Shown here piece by piece: positions 35,977 through 43,294 of a DNA stretch of 50,439 nt. Position 1 is the first letter of the stretch, and each line of letters starts with the position of its first letter. The position numbers and the translations under genes were made by a program. The notes under the pieces were generated by a model. The model saw nothing but the letters and a program-made list of their open reading frames with translations, made no database searches and had not been told where the DNA came from. Location of the stretch: positions 1-50,439 of the forward strand of contig JAKOVL010000045.1 in assembly GCA_029782095.1 (NCBI GenBank), read 5' to 3'. Origin of the DNA: Bacillota bacterium (GTDB taxonomy: Bacteria; Bacillota; Dethiobacteria; DTU022).

Positions 35977-36804
35977 CTAATACGGCGGCCCCACCATCAG
36001 GATCAGCGCCACCATGGCTGCCGTAAAGATAAAAAGAACGATAAAAGCCCCGGCATCGCACCGGCACATCTTCAGCACCTTCATCTTCGTACGGCCGGTT
36101 CCTCCGGCATAGTTGCGCGCCTCCATGGCCGTGATCAGCTCCTCGCCCCTTTTGAATGCGTTCACAAATAGAGGCAGCAGCACCGGAAAAATTTTTGCGG
36201 TTCTCTGGATGAAATTGCCGCGATCAAAGGCAACGCCCCGGGCCATCTGCGCTTTGATGATCTTTTCCAGCTCTTCAGCCAGGGTGGGCACGAAGCGCAG
36301 GGCAATTACCCCGGTCATGGCCAACTCCTGGGAAGGCACGCCGATTTTACGGAAAGGCTTGAGCAGCGCTTCCGCCCCGTCTGTGAGCTCGACCATGGAT
36401 GTGGTCATGGTGAGAATAGTAATCACCAGGTAGAGCAAAACCACCCGGATGGACATCAGCGTGCCCAGGCGCAGGCCGGTATCGCTAACCCTGAAAATCC
36501 ACAGGGAAAAGATAATTTCCGATCCGGGCGGTTTTTGTAGAAAAAGCTGGAACAACCACATGATTAATAGTACCGGCAGCATCGGCTTAAGCCCGCTTAA
36601 AGCGTACTTAACAGGGATGCGGGTAAAGAGCACCAGGGCGGCCAAGGCGGCGGCGAAAAAAGCGAAAGCAGTATAAGTTTTTATAAATAAGAGCAGTACC
36701 AGCAGCACCATGGCGGCGGTTATCTTCGTTCGGGGATCGAGGCGGTGAATAGTCGTATTGCCGGGCAGATAGACCCCTAAGGTAATGTTCCGGGTCAGCT
36801 CCAT
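35977..36804 (-). CDS. ecfT: ECF transporter T component (EcfT)
   Basis: 275 residues, about five or six membrane helices. The cytoplasmic coupling helices carry the small motifs Q-M-A-R-G-V near residue 188 and M-E-A-R-N-Y near residue 231, which contact the two ATPases. It is the last gene of the minus-strand operon S-A1-A2-T and overlaps ecfA2 by ten bases. It transmits ATP hydrolysis to the substrate-binding S component. Confidence 0.92.
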   Translation of the reverse strand: MELTRNITLGVYLPGNTTIHRLDPRTKITAAMVLLVLLLFIKTYTAFAFFAAALAALVLFTRIPVKYALSGLKPMLPVLLIMWLFQLFLQKPPGSEIIFSLWIFRVSDTGLRLGTLMSIRVVLLYLVITILTMTTSMVELTDGAEALLKPFRKIGVPSQELAMTGVIALRFVPTLAEELEKIIKAQMARGVAFDRGNFIQRTAKIFPVLLPLFVNAFKRGEELITAMEARNYAGGTGRTKMKVLKMCRCDAGAFIVLFIFTAAMVALILMVGPPY

Positions 36805-37670
36805 GCTTGATCCACCCCTGTTTTTTTCATCACGGCGCGGATGGCCTCCAGCGCTTCCTCCAGGTTGAGTACGCTTAAAGGTACGCCGTAGCCTTTTTCC
36901 TTGAGGCGGCGCATAATCTCAATAACCTGGGGAGGCTCCAGCCCCAGCGCTTTTAACTGTTCCACCCGGGCGAAAATATCGCGGGCCGGGCCGTCCATGA
37001 CGATTCTTCCCCGGGCCATGACGATGATTCTTTTAGCCAGCCGGGATAGATCGTCCATGCTGCTGGAGATAAAAATAATGGTTATTTTTTTCTCCTGGTG
37101 CAGCTTATTGATGACATCGAGGATTTCTTCCCGTCCCTGCGGATCCAGACCGGCGGTAACGTCGTCCAGAACCAGGATCTGCGGGTGGCAGGCCAAAACC
37201 CCGGCAATGGCGGCTCTCCTTTTTTGTCCGCCGCTCAAAGAATAGATATCGCGATTGTAAAAGGCATAGTAATTTAAACCCACCGTTTCCATGGCTTCGC
37301 GTACCCGCGCCTCCACTTCTTCGCGCGGGCATTTCTGGTTGAGGGGCCCGAAGGCGATATCTTCGCCCACGGTCGGCTTGAATAGCTGATAGTCGGGGTT
37401 TTGAAAGACATAACCCACAGCATGGCGGATCTTCACCAGATCGGTGTTCTTATCTGAAGTGTCCTGCCCGTTTATGAACACCTTGCCCCGGGTCGGCACG
37501 TAGATGGCGTTAAAATACTGGGCCAGCGTCGATTTCCCGGCCTGGGGAGGGCCGATAATGCCCACAAATTCACCCGGGCCTATTTCCAGGTTAATATCAA
37601 ACAGAACTTGTTTTTCAAACGGGGTTCCCGCCTTGTAGCTGTGGTTTAAGCCTATGATCTTAATTGACAT
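36795..37670 (-). CDS. ecfA2: ECF transporter ATPase EcfA2, with altered catalytic residues
   Basis: 291-residue ABC ATPase. Walker A is G-P-P-Q-A-G-K-S (residues 40-47), the Q loop V-F-Q-N-P-D is intact and the signature L-S-G-G-Q is intact. Walker B reads L-V-L-D-D-V-T-A-G-L-D: the catalytic Glu is Asp (residue 170). The switch histidine is also lost: the usual T-H-S-M reads S-S-S-M (Ser at about residue 203). It may therefore bind ATP but hydrolyse it poorly. The partner EcfA1 is canonical. Overlaps ecfA1 by 19 bases. Confidence 0.9.
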   Translation of the reverse strand: MSIKIIGLNHSYKAGTPFEKQVLFDINLEIGPGEFVGIIGPPQAGKSTLAQYFNAIYVPTRGKVFINGQDTSDKNTDLVKIRHAVGYVFQNPDYQLFKPTVGEDIAFGPLNQKCPREEVEARVREAMETVGLNYYAFYNRDIYSLSGGQKRRAAIAGVLACHPQILVLDDVTAGLDPQGREEILDVINKLHQEKKITIIFISSSMDDLSRLAKRIIVMARGRIVMDGPARDIFARVEQLKALGLEPPQVIEIMRRLKEKGYGVPLSVLNLEEALEAIRAVMKKTGVDQAWS

Positions 37671-38497
37671 AAGTGATTGACCAGCTCCTCTGCGGTCAGA
37701 ATGTCAGGGGGCAGCGGAAAGCCTTCTTCTTTCAGTTTCAGAGCTAGCTGCAGCGGCAGCGGCAGATCCATGCCCAGTTGGGCTAGCCGGCCGGGCTGCC
37801 GGAAAATCTCCCGGGGTGGGCCGTCCATGCAAATTTTTCCGTCAGCCATAACCACGATCCGGTCAAAGGCGATCGCTTCCTGCATGAAATGGGTAATCAA
37901 CAGAATGGTGATTCCTTCTTCCCGGTTCAGCTTCTTTAAAACGTGCAGCACATCCTGCCTGGACTGGGGATTGAGCAAGGCGGTAGGCTCATCCAGCACA
38001 ATACAGGCCGGCTTCATGGCCAGCACTCCGGCGATGGCCACCAGTTGCTTCTGCCCGTCCGAGAGGCTGCTGGTAAATTCATGCTTGTATTCCAGCATAT
38101 GCAGGGTTTCCAGGGCCCACTCCACCCGTTTTTTAATTTCAGCAGGGGGAATGCCCATATTTTCAGGACCGAAAGCCACATCTTCCTCCACCACGGTGCT
38201 GACAATCTGGTTGTCAGGGTTCTGAAAGACTACGCCCACATCAGCACGGATTGCTTTAATATGCGCGCGCTCCCTGGTGGAAAGTCCGCTAACCCGCACC
38301 TCCCCGGAGGTGGGGCAAAGCAGCCCGTTTAAAAGCTTGGCCAGGGTTGACTTGCCGGAGCCGTTCTGCCCGATCAGGGCCACAAATTCCCCGCGCTCAA
38401 GCTTCAGGTTAACCTGGTTCAGGGCTCGGATACTGCAATTCTCGCTGAGGCGATAGCTATAATTTACCGCCTCCACTTCAATTAAAACATCGGCCAT
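37652..38497 (-). CDS. ecfA1: ECF transporter ATPase EcfA1
   Basis: 281-residue ABC ATPase with canonical motifs: Walker A G-Q-N-G-S-G-K-S near residue 43, Q loop V-V-F-Q-N-P-D-N-Q, Walker B I-V-L-D-E-P-T-A and switch histidine in L-I-T-H-F-M. The signature region reads S-S-L-S-D-G-Q-K (L-S-D-G-Q rather than L-S-G-G-Q). It pairs with EcfA2 under the T component. Confidence 0.93.
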   Translation of the reverse strand: MADVLIEVEAVNYSYRLSENCSIRALNQVNLKLERGEFVALIGQNGSGKSTLAKLLNGLLCPTSGEVRVSGLSTRERAHIKAIRADVGVVFQNPDNQIVSTVVEEDVAFGPENMGIPPAEIKKRVEWALETLHMLEYKHEFTSSLSDGQKQLVAIAGVLAMKPACIVLDEPTALLNPQSRQDVLHVLKKLNREEGITILLITHFMQEAIAFDRIVVMADGKICMDGPPREIFRQPGRLAQLGMDLPLPLQLALKLKEEGFPLPPDILTAEELVNHLCQLRS

Positions 38498-38619
38498 AAA
38501 TTCACCTCAGGGAAGTATGGGGCGAAGCGGGGAGACAGTTCTGGCCAGGTTAATGGCCGTCCCCAGTCTCTACCTCCCGGTTTGCCCCGGTGTTTCCATC
38601 CTTTGAGTGGCAAAAATAC

Positions 38620-38647
38620 TCCCTCCCCCTGCCTGTGGGGGGAGGGT
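38620..38647. repeat. Class A repeat, truncated
   Basis: TCCCTCCCCCT, GCC loop, TGTGGGGGGAGGG; the third G arm is missing. It lies between ecfA1 and the S-component gene. Confidence 0.6.
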
Positions 38648-38670
38648 TTGAGATCAAGGGAAATCGTCTG

Positions 38671-39387
38671 CTAACGGGGCAGCCCCCCGTTTTGCGGCTG
38701 TGTACTGTCGAAGCCGCGCACTCTCTGGATTCCTTTTACCAGAAATACCGTCAGGATGGCAGCGACCGCTGCTTCGGGGATCCCGTGCAAAAAGGCTATG
38801 GATACTGATACCTCAAAAGTTAAATAATTGCGGATCGTAGCCATGCCCAGCACCAGAATGGTGTTGGTCAGGCTGCCGACCAGTCCGGCCAGCACGCAGG
38901 CCACAACTAAGTTCCACCGGGTCGCTGCGTAGACCAGTAATATGGTCAAGGCCACGCCGACAATCCCGGTGATGGCGCTGGTCAGGGTGGAATATACCTG
39001 GGTTGAGGAATAAACCAGGTAGGCGGTAATGGCAATACCCATCACTCCAGCAAAAATACTGGCCGGACCGCTTTTCAGCTTCTTCGCCGCCGCGAAAGCG
39101 AAATAAGCGGTCACGCCGATAAACAAGCGGGGCAAAACCGCGACCAGAGGATCAGTGAAAAATGCAGCCCCTGGGCGCAAGAGGCTGAACAGCCCGAAAA
39201 TGGCTCCGGTGATCAGGCCGACTACCGGCCCTTCCAGCACGCCGCCGAGGATTGTCGGTATATGCATGATCGTGGCGTGGCCTGCCGGAGTCGGAACGGG
39301 GATGAAGCCCCACCCGGTAGCTCCCAGCAAAATGGTTATCGCCCCCAAAATTCCGGACATCACAATTTTACGTACGGATAAGTTCAT
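38671..39387 (-). CDS. ECF transporter S component, substrate unknown
   Basis: 239 residues, six or more membrane segments. H-I-P-T-I-L-G-G-V-L-E-G-P-V-V-G near residue 42 is the typical S-component block of the ECF_trnsprt family (Pfam PF12822), which includes pantothenate, thiamine-precursor and folate carriers. The substrate cannot be told from sequence and no biosynthetic neighbour gives a clue. It is the first gene of the minus-strand operon with its own A1, A2 and T, i.e. a dedicated (group I-like) arrangement. GGGGGTT lies before the ATG. Confidence 0.85.
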   Translation of the reverse strand: MNLSVRKIVMSGILGAITILLGATGWGFIPVPTPAGHATIMHIPTILGGVLEGPVVGLITGAIFGLFSLLRPGAAFFTDPLVAVLPRLFIGVTAYFAFAAAKKLKSGPASIFAGVMGIAITAYLVYSSTQVYSTLTSAITGIVGVALTILLVYAATRWNLVVACVLAGLVGSLTNTILVLGMATIRNYLTFEVSVSIAFLHGIPEAAVAAILTVFLVKGIQRVRGFDSTQPQNGGLPR

Positions 39388-39483
39388 CAGGTAACCCCCT
39401 TTTGGGCAAGTAACCGAAGTTTAATTCTACATTTAATGAACAAATCCTGCACCCCGCCTTAACTTATAGATTTCCTGGAGTAT

Positions 39484-39737
39484 GTTCTGCGCCCAAAAAA
39501 ACAGCAGCTGGAGCTGAACCTGCCAGAACAGCCGCTTATGGTGGAAATCGATCCCGCCGCCTTGGGTTAAAATCGTGGGCAATCCCCTTTCCAACGCCTG
39601 CCGCTATACCGGCACCGGCGCCGCCTGGCATTTGATGCCAACTGCTGTCGATAATTGATTTAAAAGATATTCTGGCTGACTTCACCGAGCGATTTTGCTT
39701 TAATAGCTGGAACACTGCCAGGAGTGGAAAGAAGTAA
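39484..39737 (+). pseudogene. Remnant of a sensor histidine kinase ATPase domain
   Basis: Three blocks in two or three frames together recall a HATPase domain: L-E-L-N-L-P-E-Q-P-L then E-I-D-P-A-A-L (before the N box), K-I-V-G-N-P-L-S-N-A-C-R-Y-T (N box) and D-I-L-A-D-F-T-E-R-F (the F-E-R-F block before the G2 box). An extra T near 39567 shifts the frame, and stops separate the rest. No dimerisation domain or regulator gene remains. Identified by motif recall only. Confidence 0.5.
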
Positions 39738-39845
39738 ATAGTGGAGAAAGCAAAAGTAAAGGAAAGGAAAATGGAAGCAAATTAGCTATAGCTGCGGGGG
39801 GTAATCCAGGGGAATATTTGCAGCAAAAAACAAGGGTTGCTGTTC

Positions 39846-39874
39846 TTGACGTAACATTTTTATTATGTTAACTT
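39846..39874 (+). promoter_or_regulatory. Possible promoter and operator of the pgs operon
   Basis: TTGACG at 39846-39851 and a weak TAACTT at 39869-39874 (17-base spacer). The inverted repeat TAACAT (39852-39857) / ATGTTA (39865-39870) fills the spacer and could be a regulator site. The -10 is poor; TATAAC at 39884-39889 is an alternative. Confidence 0.35.
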
Positions 39875-39958
39875 AAGGATGGTGTATAACCAATGGCAGA
39901 TTGCAATGTAGCAAATTAGATAGACTGTACGTCCTGCTGGAGAGGGCTTTGATCGTCC

Positions 39959-41206
39959 ATGGATGGTATTATTTTGCTTTCGCTGCTGGGCCTGGTCGGC
40001 CTGGGCGCCCTGGAGCGCTGCAGGCACACTCGCAACCTGGAGCGGATCCCGCTGCGCATCATGGTCAACGGGGTGCGCGGCAAATCTACGGTAACCCGCC
40101 TGATTACCGGTATACTTAAAGAAGCCGGGATCAAGGTGGTGGGGAAAACCACCGGCACCGCTGCGCGGATAATCTATTGGCACACTGAGCAGGAGAAGCC
40201 CATAGAGCGCTGTCCCGAAGGGCCCAACATCCGTGAACAGAAAGCGGTAGTGGCCGAAGCGGCCCGGCTCGGCGCAGAAGCTCTGGTTAACGAGTGCATG
40301 GCCGTCAACCCCGATTACCAGGTCATATTTCAAGAACAGCTGCTCAAGGCCAACATCACGGTTATAGTCAATGTGCTCGAAGACCATATGGATGTCCTCG
40401 GTCCAACGCTTAAGGAAGTGGCGGAGGCCTTTGCCGCCACTATACCGTGCCGGGGCCACCTGGTTATTACCGAAGGACCATATGCGCCCCTGTTCCGCCG
40501 CATTGCCGCGCGGCGGGGCACCGCGGTGGTAACGGCCGACCCGGCAGCTGTAGATGCAGCATATCTTTCCCGTTTTGATTATACTGTTTTCCCCGATAAT
40601 GCAGCCATCGCCCTGGCGGTAAGCCAGATTCTCGGCATCGACCGGGAGACGGCCCTTAAGGGTATGCTCAAGGCCCAGCCCGACCCCGGAGCCCTGCGCA
40701 TTAGCCCCGTGGGCGACGCAGACAATCCGGCCTGGCTGGTCAATGCTTTTGCTGCCAATGACGCCCAGTCCACTCTCAAGATCTGGGAGCGGGTCCAGCA
40801 GGAGGGCTACCCTGTAAGCGAACCGATAGTGATCATCAATTGCCGTCCCGACCGCATCGACCGGACACAGCAGTTTGTCCGCACGGTGCTGCCCCGCATC
40901 CCCGCCGCGGTGCTGGTGGCTTTGGGCGACGGGGCCGAGCCGGTTATAAAGGCATATAATCAGGGACTGCTGCCGGCCCACAGGCTGTTGCAGCCCGGGC
41001 GACGTTCCATGCGTGACCTTTTTATAAAGCTGCAGCCGCTGCTGCCGGGCAAGGTGATTTTCGGTATAGGAAACATTCACGGGACGGAAGAGCTGCTGGA
41101 GCTGTTTTCAGCCAACGGCCTGCGGGCTGGAGCCGGCGCCCCCTCTCCCTGTTCCTCTCCCTCCAGGGGAGAGGGTACTGCTGGGGAATCGACGCTGGTA
41201 TGCTAG
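39959..41206 (+). CDS. pgsB: Poly-gamma-glutamate synthase PgsB/CapB
   Basis: 415 residues; the ATP-dependent amide ligase that polymerises glutamate through gamma bonds. N-terminal membrane helix, then a Mur-ligase-type P loop G-V-R-G-K-S-T near residue 38; L-V-N-E-C-M-A-V near residue 105 and V-L-E-D-H-M-D near 141 are conserved in PgsB. The last 20 or so residues (P-S-P-C-S-S-P-S-R-G-E-G) are encoded by a copy of the dispersed repeat and are foreign to the family. First gene of pgsB-C-A-ggt. Confidence 0.94.
   Translation: MDGIILLSLLGLVGLGALERCRHTRNLERIPLRIMVNGVRGKSTVTRLITGILKEAGIKVVGKTTGTAARIIYWHTEQEKPIERCPEGPNIREQKAVVAEAARLGAEALVNECMAVNPDYQVIFQEQLLKANITVIVNVLEDHMDVLGPTLKEVAEAFAATIPCRGHLVITEGPYAPLFRRIAARRGTAVVTADPAAVDAAYLSRFDYTVFPDNAAIALAVSQILGIDRETALKGMLKAQPDPGALRISPVGDADNPAWLVNAFAANDAQSTLKIWERVQQEGYPVSEPIVIINCRPDRIDRTQQFVRTVLPRIPAAVLVALGDGAEPVIKAYNQGLLPAHRLLQPGRRSMRDLFIKLQPLLPGKVIFGIGNIHGTEELLELFSANGLRAGAGAPSPCSSPSRGEGTAGESTLVC
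41139..41177. repeat. Class B repeat inside the pgsB 3' end
   Basis: CCCCTCTCCCTGTTCCTCTC, then CTCCAGGGGAGAGGGTAC; read in frame as the C-terminal tail of PgsB, with the stop codon 27 bases further on. Confidence 0.7.
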
Positions 41207-41244
41207 CGAGACCTCTTCCCTACCCCCGTGGGGAGCCACAACAC

Positions 41245-41268
41245 TCCCTCCCCTTGTGGTGGAGGGGT
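41245..41268. repeat. Class A repeat, short
   Basis: TCCCTCCCC, TTGTGG, TGGAGGGGTG; third arm absent. The pgsB-pgsC gap (41207-41580) holds three repeat copies and no gene. Confidence 0.6.
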
Positions 41269-41280
41269 GAACTCGAATAC

Positions 41281-41319
41281 TCCCTCCCCCCTTGTGGGGG
41301 AGGGTCGGGGGAGGGGGGG
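41281..41319. repeat. Class A repeat
   Basis: TCCCTCCCCCC, TTG, TGGGGGAGGG, TCGGGGGAGGGGGGG. A well-kept copy. Confidence 0.75.
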
Positions 41320-41444
41320 TAACCTCCCCTAGACCCGTGTGCCATGAGCTGCAGCCTGGCTGGCGGCATAAGGTTTTGATCCTTCGCGCGCATGAATGAC
41401 CAACTGGCCTGGCAGCATGTATGGAGGCGGGGAGGTGCTATTTT

Positions 41445-41480
41445 CCCCCTCACCCTAACCCTCTCCCACCACGGGAGAGA
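41445..41480. repeat. Class B repeat (inverted)
   Basis: CCCCCTCACCCTAACCCTCTC, CCACC, ACGGGAGAGAG. The hairpin arms are slightly mismatched. Confidence 0.65.
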
Positions 41481-41580
41481 GCATTAGCCCGGGCAGGGGA
41501 GCAAAAGCGCCAATCTCTTTAGCAAACCAGGCTTCCCGGGTAGTTGCTCTAATCTATTTTTTGTTGACGGAGGCGGTCTT

Positions 41581-42030
41581 TTGTATAATCCAGATTTGTA
41601 TGTAGCGCTGGTAGCGGGCATAGTCTTAAGCCTGCTCTACGTGGAAATTACCGGAGTCCTGCCGGGTGGACTGGTTGTCCCCGGTTACCTGGCGCTGACT
41701 TTTGACCAGCCCATTTTTATTGTTTCACTGTTTTGCCTCAGCTTCATCACCTACCTGCTGGTCACTCGCGTCATCGGGCGCTTTACGATTCTTTATGGCC
41801 GCCGCAAGTTTGCAGCGATGCTGCTTACAGCCATCGCCCTAAAGCTGATTTTATTACATTTTTACCCGCTCGTACCTTTTGAAATGCTGGAGATACGCGG
41901 CATTGGCATTATTGTCCCCGGTCTCATCGCCAATACGATCGAACGGCAGGGCTTGGCCCATACCCTGGGCAGCACCCTGCTCCTGGGCGGTCTTACTTTC
42001 CTCGTAGTATTTGCCATGCAATATATCTAG
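41581..42030 (+). CDS. pgsC: Poly-gamma-glutamate biosynthesis protein PgsC/CapC
   Basis: 149-residue membrane protein with about four helices, beginning N-P-D-L-Y-V-A-L-V-A-G-I-V-L-S; the block V-L-P-G-G-L-V-V-P-G-Y-L-A-L near residue 27 is the PgsC signature. It works with PgsB in the membrane-bound synthase. It starts with TTG after GGAGGCGG. It is 374 bases after pgsB, a gap expanded by repeats, and 10 bases before pgsA. Confidence 0.93.
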   Translation: MYNPDLYVALVAGIVLSLLYVEITGVLPGGLVVPGYLALTFDQPIFIVSLFCLSFITYLLVTRVIGRFTILYGRRKFAAMLLTAIALKLILLHFYPLVPFEMLEIRGIGIIVPGLIANTIERQGLAHTLGSTLLLGGLTFLVVFAMQYI

Positions 42031-42040
42031 GAGGAACACC

Positions 42041-43294
42041 ATGGACATGTCTAAGCTAACCCTGCAACAGAAGCTAATGCGGGCAATTAAGCGGGACAAG
42101 CGGCATGTGGAGCGCAATGTCTGCATCGCCCTTCTCATCTCCATATTCATCCTGACGCTGCTGCCCGGGGTTGGCCAGGATGCTGCAGTCCCAGGGCCGT
42201 CCTATAACTACGATGGCAGCAGCCCGGAAAACGGCGCCGCGGAAATTTTCTCGGCAATTATAGTTGGGGATATCTACCCCGGCTCCGCCGTGGAAAGGGC
42301 AGCTGCCACATACGGCTACACCTACCTGCTCGAGCCGCTGAGGCCGTTTTTTGAGCCTGCCGATTTTGCCACCGGCGGGTTTACTCCTGCCGGAGAGCCG
42401 GGGCCGCGCCCCTTGCGCACTGCAGCAGTTGCTTCTGCTGCCGGCTTAAGCTCTGTCCCCGGGGCACCGCCAGAAACGGTAGCCCAGGCCTTAAAAATGT
42501 ATAAATTTAACACTGTGGCCCTGGCCTATCCGGGAGCCGGCGCAGCGGATCCGCTGAAACACGCGCTGAGCGAATTTTCTCAGGCTGGAGTAGATGTGGT
42601 CGGCGCAGGAATCAATTTCGACCAGGCCCGTGCCATCTCTTACAACTACGTGGGAGGGGTGCAGGTGGCGGTGCTCGGGTTTTCCGAAGCGGTGCCCGGC
42701 GAGGATCGGGCCCGGCCGGATCAGGGCGGCGTCCTGCCCGCCAATCCTTACCTCTACCTGCCCTTGACCCGGGAAGCCAGACGCAATGCTGACCTGGTTA
42801 TCGTCCACGTCCACTGGGGCAGTTGGGATGGTGCTGCCCCGCAGCCCCGCCAGGAAGACCTGGCCAAAGCTCTGGCCGATGCCGGAGCCGACCTGGTTAT
42901 CGGGCACGCGCCGCACCATGTCGGCCCGGTTGAAGAATATAACGGCACGCTCATTTTTTACAGCCTCGGCAGCTTTATTTCCGACCAGACCTGGACTTCC
43001 TCCTCCCGGCTGGCCGCCGCAACCCGCTACGCGCTGCTGGAGGACGGGACAGCAGCGGTGCAGATTATCCCTTTATGGGTGCGGGAGGGCCGCCCCCATC
43101 CCATAACTGGAGAAAACTTTCTGGACCGCACCCGCCGGGCGCAAATTTTCCGCCGGCTGATCGGAGATGGAGGCAGCGTGGAAGAGGCCCGGGCGGTGCA
43201 CGACGGAGTATACCTTTATCTTGAAGTTGATCATAGCCACGTTATTAAGGGGGGAATTGAAGTTGCGGACCAGGGCGCGTCGTATTTTCAATAG
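42041..43294 (+). CDS. pgsA: Poly-gamma-glutamate protein PgsA/CapA, metallophosphatase-like
   Basis: 417 residues: cytoplasmic tail, membrane helix (about residues 25-42), CapA domain. V-G-D-I-Y near residue 79 is the first metal motif. V-H-V-H-W-G near 254, G-A-D-L-V-I-G-H-A-P-H near 280 and F-Y-S-L-G-S-F near 306 follow. The second motif, usually N-L-E, is not found: the region reads F-A-T-G-G-F-T-P. PgsA is needed for polymer export or elongation. Start at 42041 chosen because AGGAGG lies seven bases upstream; the longer frame overlaps pgsC. Overlaps the next gene by about 30 bases. Confidence 0.88.
   Translation: MDMSKLTLQQKLMRAIKRDKRHVERNVCIALLISIFILTLLPGVGQDAAVPGPSYNYDGSSPENGAAEIFSAIIVGDIYPGSAVERAAATYGYTYLLEPLRPFFEPADFATGGFTPAGEPGPRPLRTAAVASAAGLSSVPGAPPETVAQALKMYKFNTVALAYPGAGAADPLKHALSEFSQAGVDVVGAGINFDQARAISYNYVGGVQVAVLGFSEAVPGEDRARPDQGGVLPANPYLYLPLTREARRNADLVIVHVHWGSWDGAAPQPRQEDLAKALADAGADLVIGHAPHHVGPVEEYNGTLIFYSLGSFISDQTWTSSSRLAAATRYALLEDGTAAVQIIPLWVREGRPHPITGENFLDRTRRAQIFRRLIGDGGSVEEARAVHDGVYLYLEVDHSHVIKGGIEVADQGASYFQ

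Noticed and set aside
35977-39387. Cobalt or nickel transporter (CbiMNQO) instead of a vitamin ECF system
   Set aside because: No CbiM/CbiN-like gene; the S component has the PF12822-type block and two different ATPases are present.
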